This document shows positions 8,490 to 17,496 of a stretch of 29,528 bases of DNA, piece by piece (position 1 is the stretch's first letter; every line of letters begins with the position of its first letter). The stretch is from Caulochytrium protostelioides (lineage: Eukaryota > Chytridiomycota > Caulochytriomycetes > Caulochytriales > Caulochytriaceae): contig ML014324.1 in the NCBI GenBank assembly GCA_003615045.1, positions 1 to 29,528 of the forward strand. Direction: 5' to 3'. The notes beneath the pieces are model-generated. The model ran no database searches, had not been told where the DNA came from, and saw only the letters and a program-made list of their open reading frames with translations. The position numbers were made by a program, and so were the translations under genes.

Positions 8490-10502
8490 TCATGGGCGGT
8501 TGCTCCGCTCGGGAACCCGGCCCGGCGGTCCAGTTCCTCCTGGCCGCCGGTTCTTCCATGCAAAGAAGTCGCACCGGTGCGCATTGACGACCCGGCGTCG
8601 TTTCGCGGGTGGAGACGGCGCCGCCGCGACCTCGTTCGCATGCGCCTCGGCCGCCGCATCAGCGTCGCCGTGGCCGCTGCCATCTCTGGCGGCGTCGAGG
8701 CCGCCGGTCGGCCCGATCGGCCGCGCGCACAGAAAAAACCCAGCGCCCTGGTTCGGCCCGCGCTTGTTGACCACATAGGCCTTGGCGGGCTCGCCGTGCC
8801 AGCAGCGGGGCGCCGGCGCTGGCGTAAACACCGATCGCCACGCCGCCCGCGTCCGCTGCTGCTTCGCCTCGTTCGCCTGCGCTGCCGCCATCAGCGCGTC
8901 GATATCAATCGACTCGGCCTCAAGCGTCGGAGCGGCGGCGGCGGCGGCGGCGGCGACCGGTCCGGCCGGTGGGGACGGCTTCCCGGTCGGGGGTGCGGCG
9001 TTGTTCCCGTTGTCGCCCGCGGCTGCCGAGACGGATGGCGTCGAGGGCGCCAGCGACGGCGCCAGCGACGGCGACGGCGACGGCGGCATGGACGGCGACG
9101 GCGTCGCACGGGCCGCCGGTTGAAGAAAGGCTCCGAGCTGCTGCTGGCCGCGCGGCAGCTTCGCCTTGCCCCGGGCCGCCTGACGCGCGGCCGATCCCGC
9201 CGCCGTCGACCGCTTGGCGGCACCGGCCGTGCCGAGCGTAGCGGGGCGCAGGGTCGGCAGCTGGCTGGGCGGACGCATGAGCGGATGGGCCGGATGGCCC
9301 GCCGAGGCACCGCGGCTGCCACCGCTCCCGCCGTCGGACGGCGCGGCGCCGCGGCTCGGGGAGGTCGCGGAGGCCCGTCGCAATGGGGCCGCCGCCGCCG
9401 CGCCGGCGCCAAAGTACTGACCAATGGTCTGCTGCCGTCCGGAGAAGACGTCCCAGAACTTGGTGCAGAGCAGCGGCACGGAGCCCGGGACGGTCTGCTC
9501 GGTCATGGCGGCGAGAATCGGGGTGTCGTGAACGACGCCGGTGGCCGGGTCGCGGGTGCCCATCACCGCGCTGACGGGGCAGTGGTCGCTGCCCATCACG
9601 TCGGCGTCGACGCTGCAGTCGGCGAACGCGCCCAGCAGGCCGGGCGTCGCCAGCACATAGTCGATGCGCGTGCCGTAGTTCGACGGCCGCGCGTTTTTGA
9701 GCGTGTTCCAGCACGTATACGCGCCCCGCGTCGTCGGGTGGAAGTGGCGGAACACATCGACGAGGCCGCCGTGGCCGCCGGGTTTGGGGGCGGCATCTGC
9801 ATCGCCAGCATCCGCCTCCGCCTCCGCATCGCCGTCGGTGCCGTCGAGCCACTGCGTCAGCCACTGGCGGGCCGGCAGCGCGTCGTAGTCCGCGATCCCA
9901 CGGTCGCGGCAGCTCTGCACGGGGTCGCAGTGGTCGATGGCGCGATGGGCGACGTTGACGTCGCCGACGACCACGACCTCGCGACCCGCGGCCCGGAAGG
10001 CGGCCACGCGCGTCGCGAGCGCCACGTTGAAGCGCTGCTTATACAAGCCGCGCTCCGGCGACGCGTCGTTGGGAAAGTAGACATTGAACAGCACAAAGAG
10101 CTGATGGTCCGTGATTAGCACGCGGCCCTCGCGGTCGAGCGCCAGCAGCTCCGCGGTCTCGAAGCGGTCCAGCAGGGCGCCGTAGCACCCGAGACTCGGG
10201 CCGCCGAGCAGGCCCGAAAACCCTTCTTCGGCCTCGATGGGAGCGAGGGTCTGGCGGACAAAGGTGGCGACGCCCGCGTATGCGGGGCGCCCGTCACGGC
10301 ACGGCGCATAGAAGGCGTGGTAGCCGGGGACCATGCCATACTCGGCCGTGATGTCCCGCCGCGTAATCTTGGTCTCTTGCAGGCACAGAATGTCGGCGCC
10401 GAGGGCTTCCACGACGGCGCCAAAGTGCTTCGTCGTGCTGCTCCACGGATGGTAGTGCCGCACCGTCCGCACGCCGTTCACATTCCATGTCGTGATCTTC
10501 AT
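8490..10502 (-). CDS. APE2: DNA-(apurinic/apyrimidinic site) endonuclease 2 (APE2/Apn2-type)
   Basis: Predicted nuclear AP endonuclease and 3'-5' exonuclease of the Exo III/EEP family, acting in base excision repair and on 3' blocks. It has 670 residues in one exon; human APE2 has about 518, and the excess is low complexity. Catalytic motifs are WNVNG (6-10, Asn9), LQETK (41-45, Glu43), GDVNV (180-184, Asp181 and Asn183), RIDYVLAT (279-286) and GSDHCP (304-309, Asp306/His307). A canonical PCNA-binding box QQTIGQYF lies at 357-364, just after the nuclease domain, and a weaker copy QQQLGAFL at 453-460. The C terminus is a GRF zinc finger (about 565-655) starting PRCWHGEPAKAY and closing with CDFFAWK. 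It is interrupted by about 35-45 residues that contain a basic PPAKRRRVV nuclear-localisation-like motif. The start ATG sits directly before the conserved KITTWNVNG. Confidence 0.95.
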   Translation of the reverse strand: MKITTWNVNGVRTVRHYHPWSSTTKHFGAVVEALGADILCLQETKITRRDITAEYGMVPGYHAFYAPCRDGRPAYAGVATFVRQTLAPIEAEEGFSGLLGGPSLGCYGALLDRFETAELLALDREGRVLITDHQLFVLFNVYFPNDASPERGLYKQRFNVALATRVAAFRAAGREVVVVGDVNVAHRAIDHCDPVQSCRDRGIADYDALPARQWLTQWLDGTDGDAEAEADAGDADAAPKPGGHGGLVDVFRHFHPTTRGAYTCWNTLKNARPSNYGTRIDYVLATPGLLGAFADCSVDADVMGSDHCPVSAVMGTRDPATGVVHDTPILAAMTEQTVPGSVPLLCTKFWDVFSGRQQTIGQYFGAGAAAAAPLRRASATSPSRGAAPSDGGSGGSRGASAGHPAHPLMRPPSQLPTLRPATLGTAGAAKRSTAAGSAARQAARGKAKLPRGQQQLGAFLQPAARATPSPSMPPSPSPSLAPSLAPSTPSVSAAAGDNGNNAAPPTGKPSPPAGPVAAAAAAAAPTLEAESIDIDALMAAAQANEAKQQRTRAAWRSVFTPAPAPRCWHGEPAKAYVVNKRGPNQGAGFFLCARPIGPTGGLDAARDGSGHGDADAAAEAHANEVAAAPSPPAKRRRVVNAHRCDFFAWKNRRPGGTGPPGRVPERSNRP

Positions 10503-11131
10503 GGCCAGGGCACGTATGGCCCATCAACAACGACGGAGCACGAACCGCGAGCCGTCGGCCACCGCTCTGAAGCCAGCGCAGCGCCGCGACCATCCGCGAA
10601 GCGACGCGGGGTGCCGGCGATCCGTTGATCGCCCTAGGGTCGCCCTCGCTCGCCGTGCTCGCTCGACGTGCTCGCTCGACGTCTCGGGCAGCCAGGCCGG
10701 AGCAGGGTATAGCTTCAGCGGCGTCAAAAGGCGACAGAAACCGAATCAAGAGGGCGAGGAACAGGCCGGAATCACGGCGATCGCCTCCGCGCGGAGCTGC
10801 CGCGGCTCGCGGGTGCCGCTGCCCATCACCGACCACCGCGCCTGAGCCCCGTGGCGACAGCGGCGGCGGCGGCTCTGAATGCCGTTTTGGTCGGCGCTCA
10901 CGCAGGTAGGTGCCGGGAAAGGGCGGCGGGCCAGGACGGCGAGCGGGGCTGGTCTCCCCAAGGTGGCGTCGTCCGTCGGCGGCGCTGGCGGCGGCGGGGC
11001 CCTGTGGCACGGCGGCGTGTTCGTGCGTGAGAGCGAGAACACCCCTGACGAGAGCGGCGAGAGCGGCGGCAGCGGCGACCGCGCCACGGCGGCTCCAGCA
11101 CCGAGTATGGGCGGCGGCGACGGCGACGGCG

Positions 11132-11177
<46 letters not shown>

Positions 11178-11610
11178 GACGCGTGGCACGGCGCATACGA
11201 CCGCCGACGGCCGCTAACTCCGACGGCTTGATCGCCGTTGCTCGCGGCCGCGCATCGCCCCGGACGCCCTCGTCGCGTCGGCGCCTTCCGGACCGAAGCC
11301 GGCGTCGGATCCGGCGTCGCCCAGTGCCATACTGCGCCGTGGATCGCTGCTGCCACGCGCTGCGCCACCGCCTCCGACTGAGTCCTGCCGCTGACGTCGA
11401 CGCCCGCGACGGCCCATCGACCCGCCGCTGCGTTCGCGTCCCCGTTCATTCCATTCGCTGCGATCCGACCGCCCCTTCCATGGCCCGCGCCCTGGCGTCC
11501 GTCTGCTGACCGCCGACCCCATTGCCGACCCCTGCGACGCGTCCCCGCCGCTTCCCAGGCCCGGACCGCGGTCACGGCACTCCGCGCTGAACGGTGACGG
11601 GCGGTCCGCC
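10503..11610. promoter_or_regulatory. Divergent upstream region of APE2 and CSTF1
   Basis: The 1.1 kb between two genes transcribed away from each other should hold both promoters. No TATA box was found. It includes a 13-bp duplication (GTGCTCGCTCGAC at 10655-10667 and 10668-10680) and a long GGC/GAC triplet tract. Open frames crossing the triplet tract on both strands are compositional artefacts. Confidence 0.5.
11110..11177 (+). repeat. GGC/GAC trinucleotide microsatellite
   Basis: About 22 consecutive triplets, first a mix of GGC and GAC and then roughly 15 pure GGC units. The tract lies in the APE2/CSTF1 divergent upstream region about 430-500 bp before the CSTF1 start. Confidence 0.9.
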
Positions 11611-13029
11611 ATGAAAGACTCGGCCGCGGCCGCCGCGGCCGCCGCCAGCACGGCGGGCGCCGCTCCTCCCCGCGATGAGCCGGAGGTCGTGCCCGCCATG
11701 TCGCAGGAAACGCTGCTGCCGCTCATGATCAGCCAGCTCAAGTACTGGCAGCTGGACTCGCTCGCGCAGGTGATCGCGACGGTGACGCAGACCACGGAGC
11801 CGACGGCGCCGTCGAACGAGCTCGCCGAAATCTGCGCGGAGGTGCTCGACGTCGACGACGAGCCGACGGTGCTTGGCGGCGCGCGCGCCGCGGCCGTCGG
11901 GCCCGTCGTCGACGACGCCGCCAAGGACCGGCCCATGCTGGACCTCGACCGCCGCGAGAAGGGCCACCGCGAGCAGCCGTGGTACGACGGCGTGCTGTCG
12001 GCGGATCATGAGACGCCGTGCTCGGCGGGCAGCCTCAGTCTCGACGGGCAGTACATGGCCTCGGGCTCGCGCTGCGGCCAGATCAAAATCTTTGACCTGT
12101 CGCGCATCCGCGCGCGCAGCCACGCGCGCAGCCGCCTGCTGCTCCGCAAGATCGCGGCCCACCCGAACGGCGCCGTCAACGACCTCCGCTTCCACCCGAG
12201 CAGCCAGTTCCTGGCGTCGGCCTCCGCCGACGCCACCATCAAGCTGTTTACGCTCGACAGCGAGACCCCCTACGGGCGCCGGCCAATCCGCGTGCTCACG
12301 GACGCCGCGCCGGTCACCTGCATCGACTTCCACCCGGCGGGCACGACGCTGCTCGCCGGCGCGAACCACCCGACGATGCGACTCTGGGACGTTGAGACGT
12401 CCAAGTGCTTTACGATGCCGGTGCCCGACGCGACCGACGGCCTGCGCGTCGACGGCCTGGACGCGGCCGATGCCGTGGCGGGGCTGCGGTCGCCGACGGG
12501 CGCGGGCGCGGGCGCCGCGGCGCCGCCGGCGCTGCCGGCGCTGCCGACGCTGGCGACGGTATTCTCGCCGCGGGGCGACGCGTTCGCCGTCGCGAGCGGC
12601 AGCGGCGCCATCACGCTGTACGACACGGCGAGCGGCGCCGTCCGCGCGACGCTGCCCCGCGCGCACGGCGGCGCGCCCGTGTCGAACGTCCACTTCTCGC
12701 GCAACGAGAAGTACCTGCTGTCGACGGGCGGCGACGGCGTCGCCAAGCTGTGGGACCTCAAGACGGGCAGCGCCGTGGTCGTGTACAGCGGCGCGCTGTC
12801 GACGTCGATGCCGATGCGCGCGACGCTGATCGGCGACGAGACGTGTGTGGCGGGCGGCAACGGCCAGAACGGCGAGCTGACGCTATGGGACGCGCGGACC
12901 GGCGCCGTGCTGCGGACCTTGCCGGCGCACGACAAGCCCGTCCGCGTTGTGGTCGCGAGCGAGGCGAACGACAGCTTCCTCACGTGCAGCGAAGAGGGCC
13001 GCGCACGCTATTTCCGCAAGCGTATCTGA
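11611..13029 (+). CDS. CSTF1: Cleavage stimulation factor subunit 1 (CstF50), WD40 protein
   Basis: Predicted 50-kDa subunit of cleavage stimulation factor, acting with CstF77 and CstF64 in pre-mRNA 3'-end cleavage in the nucleus. It has 472 residues in one exon (human has 431). An Ala-rich leader of about 30 residues precedes the N-terminal homodimerisation domain (about 32-85, with LMISQLKYWQLDSLAQVI). About six or seven WD40 repeats follow (about 130-470). Diagnostic stretches include FHPSSQFLASASADATIKLF, FHPAGTTLLAGANHPTMRLWD and FSRNEKYLLSTGGDGVAKLWD, which line up with the human CstF50 repeats. It ends in TCSEEGRARYFRKR, matching the human TCSDDFRARFWYRR. An insertion rich in Ala, Gly and Pro (about 287-312) lies between repeats. 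The second in-frame ATG at 11698 starts closer to the dimerisation domain and is a real alternative. Confidence 0.93.
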   Translation: MKDSAAAAAAAASTAGAAPPRDEPEVVPAMSQETLLPLMISQLKYWQLDSLAQVIATVTQTTEPTAPSNELAEICAEVLDVDDEPTVLGGARAAAVGPVVDDAAKDRPMLDLDRREKGHREQPWYDGVLSADHETPCSAGSLSLDGQYMASGSRCGQIKIFDLSRIRARSHARSRLLLRKIAAHPNGAVNDLRFHPSSQFLASASADATIKLFTLDSETPYGRRPIRVLTDAAPVTCIDFHPAGTTLLAGANHPTMRLWDVETSKCFTMPVPDATDGLRVDGLDAADAVAGLRSPTGAGAGAAAPPALPALPTLATVFSPRGDAFAVASGSGAITLYDTASGAVRATLPRAHGGAPVSNVHFSRNEKYLLSTGGDGVAKLWDLKTGSAVVVYSGALSTSMPMRATLIGDETCVAGGNGQNGELTLWDARTGAVLRTLPAHDKPVRVVVASEANDSFLTCSEEGRARYFRKRI

Positions 13030-13212
13030 CGGGGTGGCTTTGGACGTGATCGCTGTCTGTCGGGAGATGGAGAGAAACCGAGGCCAATGATGGGGTTGAT
13101 TTCGATCAATCGCTTTTTTTAATCGTTATTATATTGATGTCGGATGCCAAGTGAAGCCGGGCTTTGCCGTCGCCAAATCAACCATTCACCGCGGCGAGAG
13201 ACGGAGTCCAGC
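13030..13212. other. Convergent 3' region of CSTF1 and ACPS
   Basis: A 183-bp spacer between two converging genes. It includes an AT-rich patch (about 13113-13140) with a T-run, likely to serve 3'-end formation for one or both genes. No exact AATAAA is present on either strand. Confidence 0.4.
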
Positions 13213-13809
13213 TCAGTCATGGCCTTCAATGGTGACTTGGGCCAGCACGTAGTCGCCGTCGTGCGTGATGGCGAGATGTGCGCCCGTGACGAACGGTGAC
13301 TGGACCGGCAGCGCGAGATCCAAAAAGGGTTTGGGCGTCCGGGGAGCCGACGAGGCCGCTGGAGCCGACGAGGGCGCGTCGCCGCGGGCCGACCAGGCGA
13401 TCGGCACAGGGCCCGCGGCATCGGCGGGCGGCCGTCGGGTCAGCACGCGGCACTGGTCCCAGGCCAGCGTATGATGCCCGCTAAGCGCCTTGAACGCGGC
13501 TTCCTTGGCGGCCCATCGTCCCGCGAGGTAGCGTGCGACCGGAGTGAGGGTCGCTTGCGCCTCTGACGCCTCCCATGGCGGCGTCGTCGCGGCGTGGACG
13601 GTGCCTGTGGCACTCGTGCTGCTTGGGCTGCTTGGGCCCCTGTCGCGCTGCTCAAGCTGCTCGAGCTGCGGGAACCGAGCAGCAAACTCGGCGCGCTCGG
13701 CGTCGCTGCGCAGGATGAAATGGGCCACCCGGCGCGGCGACCGCCGGGTCAGCATACCGACGAACCGCGGCACGTGGACTAAATCCACGCCGATGCCCAG
13801 GATCGGCAT
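13213..13809 (-). CDS. Holo-[acyl-carrier-protein] synthase (AcpS/Ppt2-type phosphopantetheinyl transferase)
   Basis: Predicted to transfer the 4'-phosphopantetheine arm of coenzyme A to an acyl carrier protein. Stand-alone AcpS-type enzymes in fungi (Ppt2) serve mitochondrial ACP. The core is 198 residues from the ATG at 13809, which directly precedes the conserved LGIGVDLVHVPRF (Asp9 predicted Mg binding). Other landmarks are RYLAGRWAAKEAAFKALSG (93-111, Glu103 predicted metal/catalytic) and the closing AHLAITHDGDYVLAQVTIE. A Ser/Thr/Glu-rich insert at about 50-88 and an Ala/Ser/Pro insert before the last strands make it longer than a bacterial AcpS (about 120-130). An upstream in-frame ATG at 13950 would add a 47-residue leader containing ALVVVILLRLLRLP followed by Arg/His-rich sequence, which could be a mitochondrial presequence. 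Neither start is proved. Confidence 0.88.
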   Translation of the reverse strand: MPILGIGVDLVHVPRFVGMLTRRSPRRVAHFILRSDAERAEFAARFPQLEQLEQRDRGPSSPSSTSATGTVHAATTPPWEASEAQATLTPVARYLAGRWAAKEAAFKALSGHHTLAWDQCRVLTRRPPADAAGPVPIAWSARGDAPSSAPAASSAPRTPKPFLDLALPVQSPFVTGAHLAITHDGDYVLAQVTIEGHD

Positions 13810-14499
13810 CCCGGATGGCGGCCAGGACGGACGCGGCCGATGCAGCCGATGCCGCCGATGCAGTTGACGCGGCAGACGGAGCAGACGGAGCAGAATGACG
13901 ACAACAAGAGCCTGCGGAATGCGGCGAAATGCGCACGCCCCGCCGTCCATGGCGCCGCCCGTTCGCAGCAGGTCGCCTCGCCGACAGCAGCGGCGGTGGT
14001 GGGCTTCTTCAAGAGCGGTTCTGGTATGCCGTCCTACGCTGGTATGCCATCCATACGGCCGCGCCGAATCCGCTGCGTGGAGCCGCTCGCTTTGATGGGT
14101 GGCCGCAGTGATCGTCGGGACCTTGTGGCGCCGAGCCGCGGCCGGGCGGCGGGAGGTAAGGGGGTCTGCACCATGCCGTGGCGTCGTGGCGACGGGACCC
14201 TCGGACGGCCACCGCCCTGGCTGCCGCCGTGCCGACCGCCGCGGCGGAGCGAGCGACGAGCGCCGCCAGCGGCACGCCACCGGCGCCGCCCGCCACCGGC
14301 GCTTGCCGGACCATGACTCGCGGCGTGCGACGGTCGTGGCGGTCGCGGCGGTCATGGCGCTCAAGACCCGCTCAGGTCGGCGGTCGCGCGTCGCGCGTGG
14401 CCGCCACGTGCTCGGCTATCTGCAGGCGCCCGCCTCGGAGCCCTCTCACGCTTCGTCGCACGGCTCCTCTCGCGGCCTCGGTCTGTTGCTGGACGCCGT

Positions 14500-14530
<31 letters not shown>

Positions 14531-14611
14531 ACCGCTGTCCCGCTCCCGCTTCCGACCTCTTCCGCCTTCTCCTCTTGACGCGACGCGCTTCGCGATTCAA
14601 CCGTTGCCACC
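13810..14611. promoter_or_regulatory. Divergent upstream region of ACPS and NDUFA2
   Basis: About 0.8 kb separates the ACPS core start from NDUFA2 on the opposite strand. The minus strand stays open from 13809 up to 14364 in the ACPS frame, so part of this may be ACPS 5' coding sequence. A CCG/CCA triplet run at about 14497-14535 lies in the NDUFA2 upstream region. No TATA box was seen. Confidence 0.45.
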
Positions 14612-14896
14612 ATGTCGTGGAAGGGCGCCGTGTCGCAGACGCTGCGCGAGCTGCGGCTTCACATGTGCCAGACGGGCCCCGGCAGCGCGGGTCTTCGCGC
14701 GTTCGTGCAGACCGAGTACCCGGCGCTGAAGGCGCAGTATCCCGACCTGCCCGTGCTCGTGCGCGAGGCCGCGGGCGTCGAGGCCCGTGCCTACGGCCGC
14801 TTCGCCCACGGCCGCGAGCAGCGCCTCACCCTCGAAGGCCTCTCCCAGCAGGACGTGGCCGCCAAGCTCAAGCAGCTCGTCGCGTCGTCCGCTTAA
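14612..14896 (+). CDS. NDUFA2: NADH:ubiquinone oxidoreductase subunit A2 (NDUFA2, CI-B8 family)
   Basis: Small accessory subunit of mitochondrial respiratory complex I, with a thioredoxin-like fold (L51/S25/CI-B8 domain) on the matrix arm. The 94 residues are close to the human 99. The conserved pattern is clear: LRELRLHMCQTGPGSAGLRAF (about 10-30) against [21 protein letters not shown] in human, then YPDLPVLVREAAGVEARAYGRFAHGRE (about 43-69) and a C-terminal LSQQDVAAKLKQLV helix. Only the first of the two cysteines found in the mammalian protein is present; the second position reads Ala after VRE. The start ATG follows ACC, a good context, and the frame begins exactly where family members begin. 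It is a single exon. Confidence 0.95.
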   Translation: MSWKGAVSQTLRELRLHMCQTGPGSAGLRAFVQTEYPALKAQYPDLPVLVREAAGVEARAYGRFAHGREQRLTLEGLSQQDVAAKLKQLVASSA

Positions 14897-15045
14897 GCGG
14901 CCAGTGCCGTCCCAAGGCCATCACCCATCGAGGCGCCACGCGACGGCCAAGGCATGGGCGCCGACGCGGTCCGATGTCGGAGGGTCTCGCCCTGCGGGTC
15001 GGGTCGCACGCCGATCGGCGCGGCAAACGACCTGCTGAAGGCCCC

Positions 15046-15090
15046 ATGATGGTGATCGTGATGATGATGATCGTGATGATCGTGATGATG
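15046..15090 (+). repeat. ATG/GTGATC short repeat
   Basis: Repeats of ATGATCGTG mixed with extra ATG triplets over 45 bp in the shared 3' region of NDUFA2 and the PIH1 gene. It is probably a microsatellite. Confidence 0.8.
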
Positions 15091-15106
15091 TTCTTGCCCC
15101 CCCCTT

Positions 15107-15112
15107 TTTATT
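15107..15112 (-). terminator. Polyadenylation signal AATAAA for the PIH1 gene
   Basis: TTTATT on the plus strand reads AATAAA on the minus strand, about 155 bases downstream of the PIH1 gene stop codon. This is an exact match to the canonical signal at a plausible distance. Its use is inferred. Confidence 0.5.
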
Positions 15113-15266
15113 ATTGTTTATCTACGCTGATGTGATTGCCGACGCGATACAGGGATGCGGCGGCGGCGGCGGCGGCAGACGGGGCCAAGGAAACGAGCGG
15201 TCACGGGGTCGTCGTCGTCCATGGAGGCGTGGCGCCGGCGCCAGCGCCGGCCGCGACCGGGTGATC

Positions 15267-16565
15267 CTACACGCCGGCCGCCGCCGCGGCGGTCGCGGTC
15301 GCCGCGAGGCATTCGAGAGTGACCGTGAGCACGCGGGTCCGATGGTCGAACTGCGCGCCGCCCGCCTCAATGTCCACGGCGTGCGGCAGCGCCGCCTGGA
15401 GCTGGTACGACGGCATCTGCAGAAGCAGCCGGCGCGGCTCGACGTCCAGGGCGGCGTTCGCCATCCGTGTCGCCTGCGGCAGCTGGATCGCGACCACGAG
15501 GAACGCGGGCGTCACGCCGTCGTCGCCGTACGCCACATCGATCGTATACTCCGGCTTCGCGGCGCGGGTCGCTGGCCGCAGCGGTGGCGGTGATGGCAGC
15601 GTCGGCGACGGCTTCCCAGCCGTGGGCGCCGCTGCCGATGCCAGCGATGCCCGGGACTTCAGCGCCTTCGTTGACACGGCGGTCAGCATCGCGTCGCCGT
15701 CGTCCTCGGCGTTCTTGGTCCTGACGGCGTCCTGGCGGCGCGGCGGAAGGGTGGATGCCGCCGCCGACGCAGGGGCGGCCGACCCCGGGGACTTCGATGG
15801 ACCGCCCTCGCTGCTGTCCATCAGCTCGATATGGGGGCGCTTCGGGCGGTGAATGGTATGCACGCTGATAGCCCCCTTTTTGGCGGCTTTGGGCAGCACG
15901 TAGTCCATGTCCAGCGGCAGCGTATGCTTCTGCTCGATCCACTGCAGCGCGAGCTGGATCAGGAAATGCCGGAAGCCGGGGTCACGGTTGGCCATCGCGT
16001 AGACGCGGGAATGCACGGCGGCATCGATGATCAAGCACGTCTTGCCGGCGCGATCGCGGTCGCTCTGCAGCGCACTCAGCGACAGCGGGACCTTGTACCG
16101 TGCCGGGTCGCCCGCCGCGATCGCCGCCTGGATCTCGGCGTCGCTCGCGAGCGGCGGTGCCGGGATCTCGGGGCTATGGCAGACATTCACAAACAGCTTG
16201 AGCTGCGCCGGATACGCGCCGCTCGCCTCCAGCAGCCGCGTCTTAACCACGAACCCGGCCACGGGCGTGACGCGCGACGCCGCGGCGGCCGCCTGCGCCT
16301 GCTGCTCCAGATGCGCCTGCTGAACGCGCTCCGAAAAGGCGTGCAGCAGGCCCTCGGCCGCGAGATCGGTGGTGGCGGCGGCGTCGTCGGCCAGCCCGTG
16401 GCCCGCCGACGCCGCGTCGGCGCCGCCGTCCAGATGCAGCAGGCGGCTGCGGGCCATCGCCCGGACCCGAGCGTCATCGTCGTCGTCGCCGGCGCCACCG
16501 GCAGCGGCATCGGCGCCCGGGTCCGACGGTCTCCGCGCGATGTTGAGGAGCGAGGCGAGCGACAT
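15267..16565 (-). CDS. PIH1 domain-containing protein (PIH1D1/Pih1-like, R2TP complex)
   Basis: Predicted adaptor of the R2TP/HSP90 co-chaperone system, which helps assemble box C/D snoRNPs, PIKK kinases and RNA polymerases, or axonemal dyneins for other PIH1 members. From the ATG at 16565 (context GCCGCCATG) the protein has 432 residues. After a disordered acidic leader, the PIH1 domain runs from about 100 to 245. It has VAGFVVKTRL, LFVNVCHSPEIPAPPL, KVPLSLSALQ and FLIQLALQWIEQKHTLPLD, closely following the PIH1D1 sequence (GFCIKT, VFINICHSPSIPPP, RIPMSLG). A disordered Ala/Ser/Pro linker leads to a C-terminal CS-like beta domain (about 335-420), beginning EYTIDVAYGDDG and ending VDIEAGGAQFDHRTRVLTVTL. 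The frame stays open upstream, with another ATG at 16757 that would give 496 residues. Which of PIH1D1, PIH1D2 or Kintoun is the true counterpart is not settled. Confidence 0.85.
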   Translation of the reverse strand: MSLASLLNIARRPSDPGADAAAGGAGDDDDDARVRAMARSRLLHLDGGADAASAGHGLADDAAATTDLAAEGLLHAFSERVQQAHLEQQAQAAAAASRVTPVAGFVVKTRLLEASGAYPAQLKLFVNVCHSPEIPAPPLASDAEIQAAIAAGDPARYKVPLSLSALQSDRDRAGKTCLIIDAAVHSRVYAMANRDPGFRHFLIQLALQWIEQKHTLPLDMDYVLPKAAKKGAISVHTIHRPKRPHIELMDSSEGGPSKSPGSAAPASAAASTLPPRRQDAVRTKNAEDDGDAMLTAVSTKALKSRASLASAAAPTAGKPSPTLPSPPPLRPATRAAKPEYTIDVAYGDDGVTPAFLVVAIQLPQATRMANAALDVEPRRLLLQMPSYQLQAALPHAVDIEAGGAQFDHRTRVLTVTLECLAATATAAAAAGV

Positions 16566-17496
16566 GGCGGCCGCAGGAATCGATCCGGGATTCGGGCGGT
16601 CCGTGCCGGCAGACGACGGGAAAAGCACCACGCAAGGCTCTTGAGGCGCGGCCGCGGAAGCGTTCAATGAGGGAGCGACAGCGACAGCAGCAGCAGGGGC
16701 GGCGGCGGCGGCGAGAGTGGTGTCCAGGGTCTGGCGTTCCAGCGCGGCGACGACCATGCCCGACGGCGGCCCTCGCCGATGCCGCCGACGCCGCCGATGG
16801 GGACGGCGCGCTTTCCTACATCGCCGCAGGTCGATGCGACGGCCGCGGTGGCCGCCCGCGTGCACCGCGGCGCCCGCCATGCCGCCGTCCCGCGACCCAT
16901 GGCACGCGGCGCGCGACCGCCAGCATCCGCGCGTCTCGCGCGCCGCCGCCGTCGGGCCCCTCCGCGGGTCCCGTGGCGCAACGCCACACCTGGCTCACGC
17001 CGCGGCGGCCTCAAGCCTCGTCCGCAAAGAAAGCCCGTCATGCCGCGGCCGCCGCGGCCGAGACCGCCGCAGGAGATCAGCCGCGACGGGTGCCACGACG
17101 CCGCAGTCGAACGCGACGTGGGAGGACCGCACGGGCGACGCTGAGGACGACGACAACCGGAGCAGCGACAAGGACGACGCGCAGCCCACGGCATGATGTG
17201 CGTCGTCGACGTCGACGCCGTCGACCGGCCGCAGTATCCCCATCCCGGCTTGACAGAGCGCCGCCATCCCTGTCGCCGCCAGTGCCGCCAACCACCCTGG
17301 CCCGACGCTTAACGCCCCTCCGTCCGTCACCGCTGCATCGCGCGCCGCCTTGCTGGGCACGAGAAGCACCACGACCTGGGGGAGTCCGTCGACCGGATCC
17401 AGCGCTGGATGGCTCCGCAGGAACCCTGCGTCGCTCACGACTGCCGCGAAGCCGTCGCTTCCGACTGACCGCCGCGCGTCCGCCCGTCCACGAGCA
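16566..17496. promoter_or_regulatory. Divergent upstream region of the PIH1 and hydrolase genes
   Basis: About 0.9 kb between divergent genes. The part next to the PIH1 gene remains open in its frame, so the true intergenic length depends on which start is used. No TATA element was recognised, and frames on both strands here carry Arg/Pro/Ala-rich, non-conserved sequence. Confidence 0.45.

Larger units (their letters stand above)
14897..15266. other. Convergent 3' region of NDUFA2 and the PIH1 gene
   Basis: A 370-bp spacer between converging genes. It contains an ATGATCGTG-type repeat (15046-15090), a run of eight or nine C followed by T-rich sequence, and a minus-strand AATAAA at 15107-15112. 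It has no coding content. Confidence 0.5.

Noticed and set aside
8460-10118. Plus-strand 552-codon frame overlapping APE2
   Set aside because: It is antisense to a well-supported gene and its translation is Arg/Gly-rich without motifs.
11572-12693. Minus-strand 373-codon frame over CSTF1
   Set aside because: It is antisense to the conserved WD40 gene and reflects GC-rich codon structure.
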